DNA from: Hygrophila difformis
Lineage: Eukaryota > Streptophyta > Magnoliopsida > Lamiales > Acanthaceae
Assembly: GCA_030278955.1 (NCBI GenBank)
Contig: JAOANR010000010.1
Span: 20,242,444 to 20,306,443 of the forward strand
Direction: 5' to 3'
DNA: 64,000 nt
The position numbers and the translations under genes were made by a program. This document shows positions 1 through 12,000 of the stretch, in pieces. The notes beneath the pieces are model-generated. The model was given only the letters and a program-made list of their open reading frames with translations. It was not told the DNA's origin and ran no database searches. Each line of letters begins with the position of its first letter. Within the stretch, counting starts at the first letter, position 1.

Positions 1-48
1 ATATATGACACATGGCGAGTTTACATAGGTAATAGGTAATGTGAAGGG

Positions 49-127
49 TTGGCAAAAGTGGTTAGAGTTGAGGATGGTGATGGTGAGGTGGGCGGTTCGA
101 GCCCTCCTGAGAACAATTTTTTTTTTC
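49..127 (+). repeat. Possible tRNA-derived SINE head
   Basis: A box-A-like stretch (TGGCAAAAGTGGTTAGAG) is followed about 40 bases later by GGTTCGAGCCC, a good match to the RNA polymerase III B box, and then by a T-rich run. This resembles the head of a plant tRNA-derived SINE. No target duplication was found and the downstream sequence turns into the CACTA-like terminus, so this may only be a tRNA-like motif. Confidence 0.3.
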
Positions 128-130
128 ATA

Positions 131-339
131 AAATAGAATTCGGTCGGGAAATTTACCAACCACCGTGCGGTCGGCAAAGTCCCGACGGCAAATTTTTTTG
201 GTCGGGGGAAAAATACCTACCAAGATATTACCGACCGACAATTGCGGTCGGTGGTGCGGTCAGTAAGCCCCGAAACGACCAGCATCCCGGGGGTTACCAA
301 CCACACATGCGGTCGGTAAACGCAATTTTTCTTGTAGTA
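131..339. mobile_element. Terminus of a CACTA (En/Spm-like) transposon
   Basis: The segment holds about eight copies, in both orientations, of a GCGGTCGGT/ACCGACCGC word, the typical subterminal repeat array of plant CACTA elements. It ends in TTTTCTTGTAGTA. Read on the other strand this is TACTACAAGAAAA, one base from the usual CACTACAAGAAAA terminus. Only this end is in the window; the rest lies to the left or is lost. No transposase is visible. Confidence 0.55.
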
Positions 340-347
340 CTTAGACT

Positions 348-378
<31 letters not shown>

Positions 379-2640
379 TAGGCCGGAAAGGTGATGAATC
401 AAGCGAATACATAATTTACTTGGACTTCTTGTAACAAAATTTTCAATTTAATTTCATTATTAGAATATCTATATAGTACAATAATCTATATATATATATA
501 TATATATATTAAAGCATTAGTGAACAATCCATCCTAAATTTAGTGTGGTGTCTCCATTTCAAATTTCTAATTTTTATAAATTTTTGCATTTTTAATTAAT
601 TATTTTAGATTTTCGCATTTATTTATTCATTATAGATTTTCAGTTATTAAATATATAGAATTTTCAATTTATATGGAATTCCCACAATCTTCACTTTTAA
701 ATATATTTGAAAGATTTGAAATTTGAAATTTTACAATTTTTATTTTATTTATATTATTTTGCAATTTTAAATTTACTAATTTTAGATTTTCGCATTATTT
801 ATTTATTCATTAGAGATTTATTCACTTTTAAAAAAATTTGAAAGACAAAATTTAAAATTTTGTATTTTTATTTTATCTATTTTGGAATTTATTATTTTGC
901 ATTTTTATTTTATATTTTATTATATTGAATTTTTTATTTTATTTATTTTAAATTTTATTGTTGTATTTATTATTTATTTATAGATTTTGAGTTTTTACAC
1001 CATAGGGATTACTATGACATGAATAAGCATTTTCAGTTTTTGCATCATAGTATTGTTAGTTATTAGGACGAGGTTGGGCACTGGCAACTAAGAATTATGT
1101 TGCGTTTATATTTCAATATGGTGATCATATTGTAATGTCGGTAATTTTATGTAGGTTTAGTCTCAATTTTAGTTATATTTGTTTGGTGTGATAAATGGTG
1201 TAATTAAAATGTACATTGCACATATTTACTTATTCATATTAAATGTATATTAATGTGTATATGATATCCCAATTTTTAGTTTTTAAAAGATATTTAATTT
1301 CCAATTTATATGGAGTTCCTATAATTTTCAGTTTTTAAAAATTTAAAATTTTAAATTTATATGGAATTCGCAGTGTATATATGGAATTTATCTTATTAAA
1401 AGATACAATAATTAATATATGGAAAAGATTTGTATATATCAGTTTATATATATATATAGCCCATGTTTTCACAAAAATATGTCACTTCTCTTAAAAGTAA
1501 TATACAATTATATCTATATATATATATATATATATAAGTAATATAGTCTAATTTCCCCCCACTTCCCCACCCCCTTTTTTCAACAACTCATCCACATATT
1601 CTCCCCCTTTTTCAACAACCTAAATCACATATAAAAATAATTAAAATAAAATATTATAATATCTTTAATTTATACTATTATATAGTATTATATATTTTAG
1701 ATGATCACATCAAATCCAATTCTACATCTCCTATTGCTCTATAAATACTCCATTCATTTATCTAATCTCACTGTGGTCTTGAAGTTCTCACCCTCTCATA
1801 TTTTATTTATTTATTCTTATTCTCCATTATTTTCTTATGTCTTCTTAACTTTGATTTTATATTTAAACATTTTTTTGTTCTCACATCAATGTTTTCCTAA
1901 TATTTATTTTGTTCCAGGTTAATTTTTCTCTCTTTTGTTGCAAAATATTCTTCATCTTTATATTCATGTAAGAATCTTTAATTTTTTTTTTCTTTCTATT
2001 ACTCTGCGTGTGAATAAAATTAGTAAGTTTTTTTAAACGTAATGTTAAATATATATTTTTAATGCTTTTCCATTGTCTTTTGCAGGATTACATGTTGCTG
2101 TAATGTAGGATTGCAATGAAGTCATATTCTGCAAATTTTTTTTGTCAAATTTGGATACTACTCAAAATTATTTGTATAGGATAAAATTTGTTTTATATTG
2201 ATTTTGTTTTTGTTTGTTTGTTGTCTATATTCGTGATTTGAAAATAGTGAAAAAAATTGAAGAGTGTAAATTTGGAGATGTTCCCCTTTATTTGATGTAT
2301 TTTTTTCTTTTGTTAATAGATTATTCACATTTTGATATTTTATCTTTTGGATAAAATCAAAATTACTCAATAAATAGTAATTACTATGTAAATGGTTCAG
2401 TTATTTGAGAACGGAGGAAGTATCTTCTACCATTGTCATTTAAACCCGCCTCATTATAACTGAATTTTGAAATCCACAACAAATGAGTTTAAACACTGGA
2501 ATTATATAATAATAGTAGTTGGGGAATAAAGAATGATTTAAATTAGTTATTTATTTTTTTTTCAATTCTTTATTTGGTATAGTGATTTGTGATTATTCTA
2601 AAATATTTTAATTGTTATTATTCTAAAATATTTTAATCCA
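340..2640. other. AT-rich intergenic sequence, no gene seen
   Basis: This stretch begins with a short GAT run (350-377). It holds TA dinucleotide runs near 488-510 and 1516-1537 and otherwise very AT-rich unique-looking sequence. Short open frames at 1701 and 2158 are low-complexity and match no family I recognise. A sequence ending GAACGGAGGAAGTA at 2411-2424 looks like one end of a mariner/Stowaway-type MITE, but its partner end is not evident. Confidence 0.5.
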
Positions 2641-2654
2641 ATTTTAAAATAGTT

Positions 2655-3325
2655 GGGGGTTTTAGGCAACTGGCCCACGGAGGGGCGGGCCTTCGGCCCA
2701 GCCCAACCCACAGGCGGATTGCGGGTCAGGTGGTCTTTTTAATTAATTAAAAAAAAAAATTTTATATTATAAAATATTTTTATTTATTTAAATTTAATAT
2801 ATTATCTAATTTAAAATTAAAAGTATTTTTGAAAAATTTAAATGTTTTTTTATATTCTTTTTTAAAAAATTAGCTTCAAAACAAATATAGAAAGTAATAT
2901 TGTTTTTGTGGAACTATAAAAAGTAATATAAATAACCCAATAGATATGTACCGGCCAAAAAATTATTTTTCTTTAATTTAGTTAGCATCAAGTCAATTTC
3001 ATAATTCTTTAGTAGTATTTTACAAAAATAATGTATAAAATTAAATTATAATATTATCAAATTAATGTTATATGATTTAAAATAATATCTAACCAACAAA
3101 CATTAATACAATTATTATGTTATTTAACTTTCATACCAAACTTTAAAAAGTTTAAAAAAAATAAAAAATAGCTTGGCCCGCAAGCTGACCCGCACCCGCC
3201 GTATGCTTGCCCTAGCGACGACAGGTTTAGACCGGCTTCCAAGCGAGCACCTATTTGTTCAACCCGACACAACATTTAGGGAAGGTGGGGTGGGCTGGCC
3301 AACGGGCCCAGCCAATTTTGACATC
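2655..3325. mobile_element. Possible non-autonomous DNA transposon with GC-rich ends
   Basis: Two GC-rich islands (about 2668-2731 and 3172-3315) in an AT-rich background are partly complementary: GCGGGTCAG on the left and CTGACCCGC on the right, plus GGGCGGGCC/GGCCCAGCC words at both ends. This arrangement resembles plant hAT-type MITEs. Exact termini and target duplications could not be fixed. Confidence 0.3.
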
Positions 3326-4040
3326 TTTATGTAAAGTAGGTATCCTATATTTATATGTAAGTTATTACTTAATATTAAAGGTATAATAACACTCCAAAAA
3401 TAAGAGAAAAAAGTAATTTGATATTCAACTATTTTTAACTTTGTTTAATTGAATAAATATAATATGAGAATTAGGAATTAATTATTAAATTTATATTAGT
3501 CACTGCACGTTTATGTTCACAATGTTATAAGATTATATTTTCTTCTTTTTTTCTTTTCTTTTTTTCCATTTATATTACCATTATTCATGATTATAATTTT
3601 GATATGTTTCTTTGCATTACTTTAAGTTTACATAAAGTCGAAGAACCACATTGATTTGGGAAAATTGAGAAAATAAATCTAATAAACTGAAAGACGAATG
3701 TACTACATGATGACATTTATAAATTAAGTAATGATTACAAATATATATAGCAAAATGATATATTAAAAAAATGAAAAATCAAATATATTACAAAAACTTT
3801 TATTGTAAATTTATATAAATTAAGTAATGTAAAATTGTTATGGGCTAAATCAATCAAATAAAAGAAGATTATGAAAATAGCTTAACTGTCAAAGTTGCTA
3901 AACCACTTTGTCATATTTTTACTTACAAACCACCTTGTCATATTTTTCTCAATAATGTGGTTAGAAAATTGGCATAACCCAAAATTGCGTAATAAAATAT
4001 TTAAAAACTGAAAATATTATGTTATTTCTTTTTTCGATGT
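3326..4040. other. AT-rich sequence upstream of a Helitron end, no gene seen
   Basis: No coding sequence, promoter or repeat boundary stands out. It probably belongs to the Helitron that ends at 4080, whose 5' TC end I could not locate. Confidence 0.4.
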
Positions 4041-4049
4041 AAATTTTAC

Positions 4050-4080
4050 TTCCCGCGCATTGCGCGGGCGGGTATGCTAG
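4050..4080 (+). mobile_element. Helitron 3' terminus (hairpin plus CTAG)
   Basis: A perfect 7-bp stem (CCCGCGC-ATT-GCGCGGG) is followed after 9 bases by CTAG and then T. This is the classic Helitron 3' end: a GC hairpin about 10 bp before CTRR, inserted between A and T. It marks the right end of a + strand Helitron that extends leftwards for an unknown distance. Confidence 0.6.
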
Positions 4081-4425
4081 TATTTAATAAAAGTAGTATA
4101 CAATTATATAGTCGCTAATCGTTAAAAAATATATTTTATAATTATATCATTCTAATTGTGTATAAATATATACTAAATAGAATAGATCTTATTTACGTTT
4201 TATTATATTTAAATAATACAAAAAATTATAATTATAAAGAGAGTGTGAAAATTTATATTCTATGGATAATTGATTTAGAGTAAATTAGTTATTTTCATAA
4301 AGTATATTATAAATAAAAGAATCGGGTGTATAAAGAGTTATTGGGGTGCGAATAGTCCATCAGTAACTAAAGAATGAAAATTTATTTTTGTTTATCTATT
4401 TTTTAAGGAATAATTCATTAACATA

Positions 4426-6058
4426 TATTTTAACAGATTTGCAATTGATGGAAGAACAAATATAAATCTTGTTTTGTTAGAAATTGAAAGGCTAATTGTT
4501 GCAAATTCTATCAATTGGAGAATTTTTTCTGAAATGGCGGTACTGAATGAAGTTTTAATATCTGAAACAGATAATCTATTGATACTAGAAGAGAAATATT
4601 ATAATAAGGAATAAATGAAGGTGTATCATGCTAAGCTATTCCCTTTGTTGATTAATGAGTAGATGAATGTTTGTAATAAAATAATGTATGCAGTTGATAG
4701 TTCTGAGGGTTGATTCTTTTTTCTTTACATGGTGGAACTGAGATAACACTTATCAATAATTTATCCAAAAAATATTATGTTTAGCCCTTCGTGGGAGAAT
4801 GATATTGTGTTGCATGTAGCATCCAGTGGAATAGCATCATACTCCTTCCAAGAGGTAGGACTGCACATTATATAATTGAGATTCCACTAGATTGTGACGA
4901 GAATTCTACCTACAAAAACTTATCCCAGATTATTCAACCCCTCTTCTCATTGAAACAAAGCTCATGATTTGGGATGAAAATTCTTGATTGGTAGAATGAT
5001 TATGAGCCCGTTTGAATTAACCAAATTCCTCATTCGATTTCAGAGGAAAAAAGTCACACTCGCATTTTGTTTTACTATAACTATAAAAAAAAAAGTCAAT
5101 GACATTTTTTAAAGAATGTTAGACTCTATCTTCAAAAATAATTTTTTACATATGTTAGTGATATGCTGCAATACCTCGTGTCACTGGAAAGAGGGGACTC
5201 GAAGTATTAATATGCAATTAAGATGGATTAACCCAAGATACTCTATTTTAACAGATTTGCAATTGATGGAAGAACAAATATAAATCTAGCTTTGTTAGAA
5301 ATTGAAAGGCTAATTGTTGCAAATTCTATAAATTGGAGAATTTTTTCTGAAATGGCGGTACTGAATGAAGTTTTACCATCTGAAACAGATAATCTATTGA
5401 TACTAGAAGAGAAATATTATAATAAGGAAGAAATGAAGGTGTATCATGCTAAGCTATTACCTTTGTTGATTAATGAGTAGATGAATGTTTATAATAAAAT
5501 AATATATGCAGTTGATAGTTCTGAGGGTTGATTCTTTTTTCTTTACGTAGTGGAACTGAGAAGACACTTATCAATAATTTATCCAGAAAATATTATGTTT
5601 AGCCCTTCGTAGGAGAATGATATTGTGTTGCATGTAGCATCCAGTGGAATAGCATCATGATCCTTCCAGGAGGTAGGACTGCACATTATATAATTGATAT
5701 TCCATTAGATTGTGACGAGAATTCTACCTACAAAAACTTATCCCAGATTATTCAACCCCTCTTCTCATTGAAACAAAGCTCATGATTTGGGATGAAAATT
5801 CTTGATTGGTAGAATGATTATGAGCTCGTTTGAATTAACCAAATTCCCCATTCAATTTCAGAGAAAAAAAGTCACACTCACGTTTTGTTTTACTATAACT
5901 ATAAAAAAAAAGTCAATGTCATTTTTTAAAGAATGTTGGACTCTATCTTCAAAAATCATTTTTTACATATGTTAGTGATATGCTGCAATACCTCGTGTCA
6001 CTGGAAAGAGGGGACTCGAAGTATTAATATGCAGTTAAGATGGATTAACCCAAGATAC
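4426..6058 (+). repeat. Tandem duplication, two copies of an 818-bp unit
   Basis: The sequence from 4426 to about 5243 is repeated almost exactly from 5244 to about 6058. Both copies begin TATTTTAACAGATTTGCAAT and end AACCCAAGATAC, and they differ by scattered substitutions and small indels. The second copy keeps a longer open frame (5292-5480), while the first has a stop where the second has GAA. The duplicated unit lies inside the decayed Helitron helicase, so it is an internal duplication of an already dead element. Confidence 0.88.
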
Positions 6059-7190
6059 TAAAAGAAATGTTGTTTATATTAAAAATTATATATGACATAA
6101 ATTTGCACAATGAATTCTTCATGTAGGTGATGGTAATTTATAAATCTGGTATTGATCTTGAAGATGTACAATTAGATTTGATATTTTCAGATGATAATTT
6201 TATAAATTCTACGGGAGATCTACAGCGGCAATTGTTTAGAGTACTTATACACATATAAAATGCACCACTTCAAATCCAGATATTTTTAAAGATATTGCTA
6301 TACTATTCCCTACCAACGAGATTGTTTATACGATCAATTATTAAATCATGGAACGCATGTCTGTAAATGAAAATGTATATATATTAGTTCTAATAATATT
6401 TGTCAAGAGGATGAAAACATAGATAATGCCAATAAATTATTTTCACTATAACATCTAAACACAATCAATTGTTCTGGATTACCAAATCATGAAATAACGT
6501 TAAATTAGGGTTGCATAATCATGCTTATTAGGAATATAGATTTATCAAATAAAGTATGCAATATAAGTAGGTTGATAGTAACCAATATGCGGAACCATAT
6601 TATTGAGGTTAAACTAATTTTCGAGAAAGCATGAAAGTAAAAAATTCTTGATTGGTAGAATGATTATAAATCTATCTGATTTACTCAAATTCCTGATTCG
6701 ATTTCAGATGAGAAAATTTCAACTTGTAATTTGTTTTGCAATGATTATAAACAAAAGTCAGTGTCAATTTTTAAAGAATGTTGGACTTTATTTTCCAAAA
6801 CCAGATTTTGCCATGAATAGTCATGTTGCAATATTTTGCGTCACTAGCAAGATGTGGCTCAAAGTATTAATATGCAATTAAGAATTATTAACTCAAGATA
6901 CCACAAGAAATATTGTTTATAATAAAACTTATATATGACAGAAAATTTGCAAAATGAATCTTAATTTAGGTGATGGTAAGGTCGGTATTGATTTTTAAAA
7001 TCTACAATTAGATGTGACATTTCCGGATGATATTCTTATAAACTTTACGAGTGATCCTATAGCGACAATTTTTAAGAGTACGTATACAAATATAAACTGC
7101 ACCACTTCAAATTTATACATTTTTAAAGATAGTACTATATTAGCCCGTACCAATGAGATTTTCATGAATGAAAATATTCAGCAAATTGTG
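4426..7190 (+). pseudogene. Decayed Helitron helicase (RepHel C-terminal part)
   Basis: Across many stops and frameshifts the + strand translation shows, in order, pieces resembling plant Helitron PIF1-type helicases. These are an upstream VYNKIIYAVDSSEG-FFFLY block (the motif I region), IVLHVASSGIAS, later DPIATIFKSTYTN with ARTNEIFMNENIQQIV, and a C-terminal block CFAMIINKSQ...VGLYFPKP...CVTSK at 6700-6880. The PIF1 helicase would unwind donor DNA during rolling-circle transposition. The usual P-loop GGTGKT is not preserved, no Rep (HUH) domain is seen, and segments are duplicated out of order, so the copy is non-functional. A third partial copy of the C-terminal block lies at 6641-6900. 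Confidence 0.65.
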
Positions 7191-7487
7191 AGGAAATTTT
7201 TCATTTTATATTTAATACAAATATATAAATTTTGTTTTATTTTAATTTAAATTTCAAATTAAACAAAATATTATTTTAATAATTATTTTTATTGATCTAT
7301 TAAGCCAAAGAAGCTAAAGAAGACGGTATAATATGATTTCTTAGTTAGTTTTAAAAATAATAAAATTATATTATCATATACATCATCTTTCGAATTGATA
7401 TAAAATCATTACACATTTTCATTACTCAAATATAATTTATGATTACTTATACAATATAAGTGTATATATATATATCTATATATAATA

Positions 7488-7720
7488 CTTCCTCCGTTTT
7501 CTAAAAATTGAAACGGGCCCATAATGCACGCAGTCCAATGCACATTTTAAACCATTAATAACTCAAGTTCGGTACAAGTAAAAATTATAAAAGTTCGATA
7601 ATTAAAAACTACTCGACGAAACGAATCTAACAAGATCGCACTTGACTGTGTTTTAACTTGTATAACTATGATAAAACTTTAATTCAAAGTGCGTGTGTGA
7701 ACAGTACCCAATTTCCAAAC
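7488..7720. mobile_element. Partial mariner-type MITE
   Basis: It starts after TA with CTTCCTCCGTTTTCT and contains the internal words shared by the other MITEs in this window (CGAATCTAACAAGATC, TAAAAATTATAAAA). The matching right-hand GGAGGAAG end is missing, so the copy is truncated or eroded on the right. Confidence 0.5.
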
Positions 7721-7750
7721 GTTTCAACATTTCAAAAATATATAATTATG

Positions 7751-7780
7751 CCCGTCGAGTCTCGACAGGTTAATTACTAG
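7751..7780 (+). mobile_element. Second Helitron 3' terminus
   Basis: An imperfect hairpin (CCCGTCGAGTCTCGACAGG, stem with one mismatch) precedes TTAATTACTAG, followed by T. This fits a Helitron 3' end and closes the segment carrying the helicase remnant. The stem is weaker than that at 4050, so the call is moderate. Confidence 0.5.
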
Positions 7781-7868
7781 TTAAGGACTAAATATTAAAA
7801 TAATTCACTTTTATGTATTCATTTTTATTTTAGCCGAAAATTGTCGTTTGAAGTAGCCAGCGATCAGA

Positions 7869-7900
<32 letters not shown>

Positions 7901-7974
7901 TTATGAAATATTGACAAGATCGTCAATTCCGAAATAAAAATACGATTATATACACAATCGCAACTAGACTTGGC

Positions 7975-8107
<133 letters not shown>

Positions 8108-8413
8108 TGGCATTCACAGTAAAAATCGCCACTTGTAAAAAAATATTAAAAATTAAAAAAATAAACCAATATTATAATCGCCAAGTGAGTAGGCTGCTAT
8201 TGACAACATCAACTCAATAATATACACATTAATTTAACATTTATAATTTTAGGTTGAAGACAGACCTTTCCTACTATCTTCATTTGAATATTGTTAAAAT
8301 ATCTTTAATGCACCCTAAAATGTGTAAATCGGCTTAGAACTCATGTTTGTTATGGGAAAGAATACCTTAGGAACATGTTTAATAACTTGATTTTTCACAT
8401 TATTAATTAAATA

Positions 8414-8691
8414 CACCCTCCGTCGACTTAAAATATCTTGTTTTATTTTTGTACATAATACGATGCACTTTTTTACACGCAATACAATGCACTTTTTAAT
8501 CGTTTATCTCAAAATATATAGAACTAAAAATTACAAAAAAAATTATATTCTAAAACTATACGATTAGACGAATCTAACAAGAACGAACTCGGCTATTTTT
8601 TTCAAATATATACTTATAAAAATATTAGTCGAAGTTGAACATAAACAGTGTCAAAAAGTCAAATAAAACACTTCTACTGGGACGGAGGGAT
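8414..8691. mobile_element. Stowaway/mariner MITE in the left arm of the foldback
   Basis: The termini CACCCTCCGTC and GGGACGGAGGGA are inverted and flanked by TA-containing sequence. The interior shares GACGAATCTAACAAGA and AACAGTGTCAAAAAGTCAAA with the MITEs at 41920 and 49321. The flanking foldback sequence joins cleanly across it when compared with the other arm. Confidence 0.75.
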
Positions 8692-9373
8692 TAATTATTT
8701 ATCGAGCTTTTGTCTAAATAATTTTTTATTTTTATTCATTATTAATCTATTATTTAAAATATATTTTTAATATATTTAAAATAATTTAAACATCATTATT
8801 ATTCCTTTTAGATTTATAATTTAGTTTGTTTAAATTCAATTAACTAATCCTTTCTTTAATTTGGGTTAATTTTCACTTTGTTCATGTAAACTACAATTAT
8901 GGAACAACATAATAACCAAAAAAAATATGCTGAATAACTTTTAAGAAATTTACTAGTCACCCTATTATAAACATTCCAACAATATAAATATCTGATCGTT
9001 TTCAATGTATTAAAGATATTTTAACTAATTTCTAATTTATTAATAATAAATAATTTCTAGAAAGAATAATAATGACATTTAATAAATTATTTTATATTTA
9101 TTAAAATATATTTTAATAAAATATATTTTAAATAATTTCTAATTTATTAATAGTGAATTAAAATCAAAATTACTTAAATTACAAAAGCTCAATAAATAAG
9201 TACTTAATTAATAATGTGAAAACAAAAAAAGTTATTAAACATGTTTCTAAGGTATTACAAACATGAGTCCTAAGCCAATTTACATATTTTTGGATGCATT
9301 AAGGATATTTTAACAATACTCAAATGAAAATATTAGAAAAGGTTCTGTCGCCAAGTCAAGTGGTGATTGTATA

Positions 9374-9527
9374 GGGATGAGGACCTAACCCAAGCGGTTA
9401 AGTCCCTTGACTTCCAACAGAAAGTTGGAGGTTCGATTCCCACCGGCCCCCTATCCCTTCCTTTAATTCCCCTTTGTAATTGTGTGGCATGGGCTCCCAC
9501 CAACCCTTTCCAGGCCTTCAATGGCTC

Positions 9528-9566
<39 letters not shown>
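9374..9566 (+). mobile_element. tRNA-derived SINE with poly(A) tail
   Basis: A box A (TAACCCAAGCGGTTAAG) and a box B (GGTTCGATTCC) define a tRNA-like head, followed by a short pyrimidine-rich body and an A tail of about 35 residues. The element is bounded by a 16-bp direct repeat, AAGTGGTGATTGTATA, at 9358-9373 and 9567-9582. This is the hallmark of LINE-mediated retroposition. It would be transcribed by RNA polymerase III. The perfect target duplication and long uninterrupted tail suggest a recent insertion. Confidence 0.88.
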
Positions 9567-9570
<4 letters not shown>

Positions 9571-9745
9571 GGTGATTGTATACATATTCATATTTATTTA
9601 CGACCGCCACTTCATAGCGGCCATCTTGACAATATTTCATATAAAAAATTATATATTTTTCTTTCTCTGATCGTCACTTCAAATGACAACTTTCGATTAA
9701 AATGAAAATGAATAAATAAAAGTAAATTATTTTAATAATTTAGTC

Positions 9746-9842
9746 AAGAAATAACATGTGGATATTTTTTTTTTTAAGGAAAAATATGCTTCTATTCCCA
9801 TAACAAAAGCATTTTACAGAGTGTCTCCATAACAAAAGCATA
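9746..9842. other. Short AT-rich spacer
   Basis: Spacer between the foldback and the Tourist-like MITE. Nothing further is seen. Confidence 0.4.
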
Positions 9843-9845
9843 TTA

Positions 9846-10307
9846 GAGCCCGTTTGGATTGGCTTCTATGGAGGTGCTTTTGGCTTTTGCTTCTGCCAAA
9901 AGCACTTCTAGTAGAAATTAGGTGTTTGTTTTGGCTTTTAAGAAAAAGCAAAAGCACCTCGAAAAGCGAAAAAAGTGTTTTTGGGAGAAGCAGCCCAGGG
10001 GTGCTTCTCCCAAAAGCAGAAGCCAAAAGCACCTCGTAAAATGTGCAAGGACTTAAATACCCCCACTACTTAATATAAATTACACTATAAATATATCTTA
10101 TTATCATATTAAGTAGCATGTTCTTTTTGGTAATTACCACACTCTAAAAGCACTTTTCATTTTTATTCATCCAAACATATTTTATAGAAAAAACCGTTTT
10201 TCAAACATTTCATCCAAACACAACATTTACATGCTTTTGCTTTTGACTTCTGTTTCTACTTCTACTTTTGGCTTCTGTTTTTTTCAAAAGCCAATCCAAA
10301 CGGGCCC
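9846..10307. mobile_element. Tourist/PIF-Harbinger-like MITE
   Basis: The ends are inverted: GAGCCCGTTTGGATTGGCTT on the left and AAGCCAATCCAAACGGGCCC on the right, a 20-bp TIR with one mismatch. They are flanked by TTA on both sides (9843-9845, 10308-10310), the three-base target duplication typical of PIF/Harbinger elements. The 462-bp interior is rich in AAAGCA/TGCTTTT repeats and encodes nothing. Confidence 0.75.
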
Positions 10308-10310
10308 TTA

Positions 10311-10595
10311 GTCTCTCAATTACCCCAATCTAAAGGGGAGTACTCACACCAAATCAATACCATGGCATGTCAGACTATTTCGGAACAGCAAAAACATTTG
10401 ACGTACAGCCGTACAGGTGTCAAGATCAAAAGCCACAACTCACTCAATCCTTCCCGCATCAATATATCCCGCCTGCCCATTAGGTGTAGAAGCACTGTAC
10501 GATCTGCACCAATTATGAGCAGACCCCTGAACATATGAGCCCCCTCTCCTCTAGTATAGTCAATGCCCACTTCAAATAACATAATCGTTTTGAAC
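10311..10595. other. Unidentified sequence left of the second foldback
   Basis: Less AT-rich than its surroundings, with an open minus-strand frame of 75 codons (10597-10370). I do not recognise the product. It could be a gene fragment belonging to the Helitron array on the right, interrupted by the foldback. Confidence 0.3.
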
Positions 10596-11848
10596 AATAA
10601 ATTTATGAAAAAAAAGGTAAAAACGTCCTTTATCTTTCCAAAAATTTCAAATCCGTCCTTTTTCTATTTTATTACCGATTTAGTCCGCTACAAATGCTAA
10701 TTATGTTCAAATCAGTCTTTTTTTTCACTAATTATATTCTAATTGCTGACGTGGCAAGGGTTTTAATTTAAACCTGACACGTGTGCATAATATTAGTCCT
10801 TTTTCTTTTATCTTTTGCCAATTCAGTCCTAAACTTTTATTTTGTTCTATTTAGTCCTCTACCCCAATCACTCATTTTTATATTAATTGGCCTCAAACCT
10901 TTCAAATTATTTCATTTTAGGCCCAGAACCTTAAATTTTTTATTATTACTAATCCATTTATCAAATAAATGCACAACATACTTCCATAAATAAAATTAAA
11001 CACCAAACCTCATATATTGGGTTCGACTGCTTTGTTATCGGGTCTTTCAAGTACCGGAATTTTACGGACTCTCTCTAATAACCACTCGACCGCAACCGAT
11101 TTTTCATTGGTTTTGGTTTCCTTCAGTAACAATCAACAGAATCTTACTTTGCGTCCTACCTTAGGATGTAGCAATATTTAAAAGTAAATGATTTAACTTG
11201 AATTTTTGGAAGGTTATGGATACAGGAAGCCTTGGTTTTATTGAAAAATATTAATATTATTAAAAATATTAAAAAAATAGCCTGAATTTTATTGTCCACA
11301 AAGTATGATTGTGCTGATTGTTGCTGAAGGAAACCAGAACCAATGAACCATCGTTACGGTCGGGTGGTTAGAGAGAGTCCGTAAAATTCGGAACTTCAAA
11401 GACCCGGTAACAAGGCGGTCAAACCCAATGTATGAGGTTTGGTATTTAATTTTATTTACGGAAGTATGTTGGGCATTTATTTGATAAATGTATTAGTAAT
11501 AATAAAAAATTTAAGGTTCTGGGCCTAAAATGAAATAATTTGAAAGGTTTGAGGCCAATTAATATAAAAATGAGTGATTGGGGTAGAGGACTAAATAGAA
11601 CAAAATAAAAGTTTAGGACTGAATTGGCAAAAGATAAAAGAAAAAGGACTAATATTATGCACACGTGTCAGGTTTAAATTAAAACCCTTGCCACGTCAAC
11701 AATTAGAATATAATTAGTGAAAAAAGGACTGATTTGAACATAATTAGCATTTGTAGCGGACTAAATCGGTAATAAAATAGAAAAAGGACGGATTTAAAAT
11801 TTTTGGAAAGATAAAGGACGTTTTTACCTTTTTTTCCATAAATTTATT
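10596..11848. mobile_element. Foldback element with two nearly identical arms of about 540 bp
   Basis: The left arm begins AATAAATTTATG, then GGTAAAAACGTCCTTTATC. The right arm ends GATAAAGGACGTTTTTACC, then CATAAATTTATT. The arms stay aligned for about 540 bp with few differences, so both encode the same spurious 70-codon frame (10781-10993 and 11664-11452). The centre (about 11150-11320) is single copy. Transcription through it would give a long, nearly perfect hairpin RNA. Long TIRs without coding capacity suit a non-autonomous MULE or foldback; I could not identify a target duplication. Confidence 0.85.
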
Positions 11849-11962
11849 TTCAGAGTATCTGTTCCGAGATGAGAGGAAAATTGAAGATTCACCAGACTCT
11901 TTACCGTATCATTCGTGAAACATGTCATGACAACAGAAGATGATGACGTGTTGTGTCTGACT

Positions 11963-12000
11963 CAGTAGTGACGGATCCAGGACTTTTCTGAAGGTATAGC
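11963..12000. mobile_element. hAT-like terminal sequence
   Basis: AGTGACGGATCCAGGA is close to the AGTGGCGGATCCAGGA terminus common to many plant hAT-type elements. A similar inverted end, TTGGATCCGCCACT, lies at 35432-35445. No matching 8-bp duplication was found at either site, so pairing the two is not supported. Confidence 0.3.

Noticed and set aside
10781..11664. Two 70-codon membrane-protein-like frames with nearly the same sequence
   Set aside because: They are the same non-coding foldback arm read on opposite strands.
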